Positions 33,373 through 35,753 of a stretch of DNA of 35,753 nt are shown piece by piece. Numbering within the stretch: position 1 is the first letter of the stretch; every line of letters starts with the position of its first letter. Origin of the DNA: Bacillus sp. V59.32b (GTDB lineage: Bacteria > Bacillota > Bacilli > Bacillales > DSM-1321). The stretch covers positions 1 to 35,753 of the forward strand of contig NZ_QVTC01000062.1 in assembly GCF_003429085.1 (NCBI RefSeq), given 5' to 3'. The notes beneath the pieces were generated by a model. It saw only the letters and a program-made list of their open reading frames with translations, ran no database searches and was not told where the DNA came from. The position numbers and the translations under genes are program-made.

Positions 33373-35264
33373 AAGTGTTCAGTATGGAGAAGCTTGAAAA
33401 AATGCAAGGTGAGAAACAAATTTTCAAGGATATCTCCTTTTCTATAACGGAAGGAGACAAAATTGGGATTATCGGTGTGAATGGCACCGGGAAGTCCACG
33501 TTGTTGAATATTATTTCCGGACTTGAGGAAAGCGATGCAGGCACAAAGGATCATCCAAAGGACTACTCGATTTCCTATTTATCACAAGCCCCGGTCTTTG
33601 ACGAAGAACTGACTGTGCTTGAATATTTATTTGCCGCTGATACTCCGGTCTTTTCCTTGATAAAGAATTATGAACAAACATTGCTGCTTCTGCAAAGCAA
33701 TCCCGAACATACGGCCACACAGGAACGGCTAATAAAGCTGCAACAGTCCATGGACGAAACCAATGCCTGGGATACAAGTGCCGACGCCAAATCAATTCTG
33801 ACTAAACTCGGACTGCATGATTTCACCAAAAAGCTTTCTGAAATGTCAGGCGGGCAAAAGAAAAGGGCAGCACTTGCCAGGACATTGATTGAAAACCCGG
33901 ATTTACTAATTCTGGATGAGCCTACAAACCACTTGGATTTCGATAGCATTACCTGGCTGGAAGACTATCTGGACAAATACCAGCAATCTGTTTTATTCGT
34001 GACCCACGATCGCTACTTCCTTAATCGTGTTTCCAGCAAAATTTGGGAGATTTCTCAGGGGAATTTATATGAATATAAAGGCAGCTATGCCGACTTCCTT
34101 GAGAGCAAAGCAATCCGCGAAGAAAATGAGTCCCTCCAGCGGTCTAAGAAGGAAAGCTTGTTCAAAAAAGAACTCGCCTGGATTCGAGCCGGTGCAAAAG
34201 CCCGGTCAACGAAACAAAAGGCAAGGATTCAATGATTTGAAACATTAGATGATGACTTGAAAAATAAAAAATCGAAGGAAAACCTCGAAATTGAATTGAG
34301 CGGTTCAAGGCTTGGGAAAAAAGTACTGGAACTGAAAGAAATATCAAAATCGTTCGGAAGCAAGCCGATTTTGAATCGATTTTCTTTTTTGTTCAAGCCG
34401 GGTGACCGGATTGGGATTGTCGGCAGTAACGGTACCGGAAAGTCGACCCTGTTAAATATTCTATCAGGAACACAAACGATAGATAATGGGGAAATCGAAA
34501 TCGGGCAAACCGTTAAGCTAGGCTATTATACTCAGGAAAATGAAGGCTTGGATGAAAACCAGCGGATGATTGAATATATTCGGGAAACGGCAGAATCGAT
34601 TTCGCTTAAAGACGGAAGCTACATTTCTGCGGCGACGATGCTCGAGCGATTCCTTTTCCCAATGAATACCCATGGAACACTGATTCGAAAGCTTTCCGGC
34701 GGCGAAAAGAGACGGCTTTATTTATTGAAAATCCTGATGTCAGCTCCAAACGTACTGCTGCTGGACGAGCCGACAAATGACCTGGATACCCAAACCCTCA
34801 CAGTGTTAGAGGATTACTTAGAATCATTTGCAGGAGTAGTCATCACGGTTTCGCATGATCGCTATTTCCTTGATAAGACGTGCAGCCAGCTGTTTGTATT
34901 TAAGGGCGATGGGGTTGTCGACTTATTTTATGGACAATTCTCCGATTTTCTTGAGGAATCGAAAGCAGCCGCTGCAGCCACGGCCCCTGTTAGTGTAAAG
35001 TCAACATCTGTAACATCTGCGCCGGCGAATGAGAATAAAAAGAAGAAGAAGCTCACTTTTAAAGAAGCAAAGGAATGGGAAGAAATCGAGGACAAGATGC
35101 AAGAGATTGAAGAGAGGCTAGGCGCTATTTCCAAAGAAATGGCGGCGGCTGGCAGTGATTATGGGAAAGTTAAGGATCTTTCGGACGAAGAGAATGAACT
35201 GAACGAAAGGCTTGAAAACATGATGGAGCGCTGGGAGTATCTAGCGGAAAAAGTGGAAGAATGA
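33369..35264 (+). pseudogene. ABC-F ATPase (Uup/YfmR-like), interrupted by an in-frame TGA
   Basis: ABC-F proteins are cytosolic twin-ATPase factors that act on stalled ribosomes. ABC1: Walker A GVNGTGKST near residue 38, signature MSGGQKKRAAL, Walker B LLILDEPTNHLDF. ABC2: GSNGTGKST, LSGGEKRRLYL, LLLDEPTNDLD. The C-terminus (about 555-631) is a coiled coil (FKEAKEWEEIEDKMQEIEERL), as in Uup and B. subtilis YfmR (about 629 residues). The frame is continuous from 33369 to 35264 except for one TGA at 34233-34235, in the linker that contacts P-site tRNA: KARIQ-stop-FETLDDDL. Relatives usually have Arg-Phe here, so CGA to TGA, a single transition, explains it. The second half could restart at TTG 34257 but has no ribosome site. 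Either a real nonsense mutation or a sequence error. Confidence 0.9.
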
Positions 35265-35319
35265 AGGGTAGAAGCTGCCAGGTAGTCTGTCCCTATAAAA
35301 GATTAGTTTTTAACTTTGA

Positions 35320-35753
35320 TAGATGTCTAGCTTCGACGTAGAGGAAGTGAGCGCCGACGAAGATATAAGGACGTGGCAGATTTTTAGCCGAGGATCCGCA
35401 GACATGATATTAAATGGGCACTATGATAAAATTTGTGTTAAACCCTTGATTCATTAGAAAAGCGCAAGCGCCCTGCAAGTAAAGAAGAACGACTAAGACC
35501 GCCACATCGTTATTTCTTCGTCGTTCTGACCCACATCCTGTTGGCCTCCGGTCGCACCTCGTAGGGGGGCCAAGTAAGGACCCTCAGCTAAAATCCGTCA
35601 CGTCCTGTGACGAACGCTGACGTCACCACATCCTGTGGAAGTCCGGAGAGGGGCAGGAAGAACACCTGCCTCTTATGACCTCGAGGCCGACTAAAACCGC
35701 CACGTCCTTATGTCTTCGTCGGCACTAGCACGTCCTGTGCGTCGGGGCTGGGC
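35320..35753. repeat. Cluster of hairpin-rich intergenic repeats running off the right edge
   Basis: No gene is seen in this 489-base region after the ABC-F gene. It holds an inverted part-element (ATGTCTAGCTTCGACG, from 35323) and at least two direct parts (GAAAAGCGCAAGCGCCCTGC from 35457; CCGAC..GTCGG at 35687-35722). Hairpins: AACGAC (35488-35493)/GTCGTT (35520-35525); CGTCAC/GTGACG (35596-35612); CCACA/TGTGG (35626-35638); GGCAGG/CCTGCC (about 35652-35670); GCAC/GTGC (35728-35740). The loops GTCCT or ATCCT recur. Related to the copy at 27451-27546. Similar GC-rich intergenic repeats are common in Bacillaceae genomes. Confidence 0.75.

Noticed and set aside
34233-34235. TGA as selenocysteine or reassigned codon
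   Set aside because: The expected residue is arginine, no selenocysteine-type hairpin is seen after it, and TGA serves as a normal stop in other genes here.

Overview
The window is a stretch of chromosome from an endospore-forming Bacillaceae bacterium (Bacillus sensu lato). The evidence is strong AGGAGG-type ribosome binding sites with frequent TTG starts, an SspL-like spore protein gene, MntR and NsrR with B. subtilis-type ligand residues, and blocks that parallel the ypb/ypc/ypd/ype and metA-bsaA-ypgQ neighbourhoods of B. subtilis. Species cannot be fixed from the window alone.

Layout. At 1-1550 (minus strand, open to the left) lies a very low-complexity gene encoding a basic head followed by hundreds of residues of Asp-Ala repeats punctuated by Asp-Asn; the long plus-strand Ser-Ala reading frame over it is a mirror artefact. 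At 1780-4929 come a TSUP permease, a SCO1-type copper protein with an apparent CTG start, and the bcsA-ypbQ pair (alkylpyrone synthase and methyltransferase). At 4949-5221 a compact, apparently Fur-controlled transcript encodes a 52-residue membrane peptide. At 5405-9086 is the double-dynamin gene dynA, broken by one extra T. A 20-bp/100-bp minisatellite precedes ypcP, followed by sspL, a small conserved gene, an EamA permease, two RNase H-like genes (ypdQ, ypeP) and zinc-finger ypeQ. At 13501-17684 are nsrR, divergent hmp (nitric-oxide detoxification) and topB.

The most unusual block is 17729-25978: an R2-like ligand-binding oxidase (R2lox) with all cofactor and cross-link residues, divergent from an apparent operon of zinc alcohol dehydrogenase, SCP2 lipid carrier, aldehyde dehydrogenase, UbiB/AarF-type kinase and an unrecognised coiled-coil protein, closed by a convergent GAF-LuxR regulator. 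A perfect-consensus CcpA (cre) box sits in the R2lox promoter and a near-perfect one lies in front of the aldehyde dehydrogenase. The natural substrate of R2lox was unknown to my knowledge; this arrangement suggests oxidation of a hydrophobic compound to alcohol, aldehyde and acid under catabolite repression.

The right part is mostly housekeeping: mntR, a SAM methyltransferase, metA (Glu111, acetyl-type), fhs, an unknown protein, bsaA, a DegV protein, ypgQ and a Uup/YfmR-like ABC-F ATPase interrupted by an in-frame TGA. Two copies or clusters of a hairpin-rich intergenic repeat (27451-27546 and 35320-35753) show compensatory changes in their stems, and a terminator-like repeat is shared between 5262-5311 and 32597-32649.
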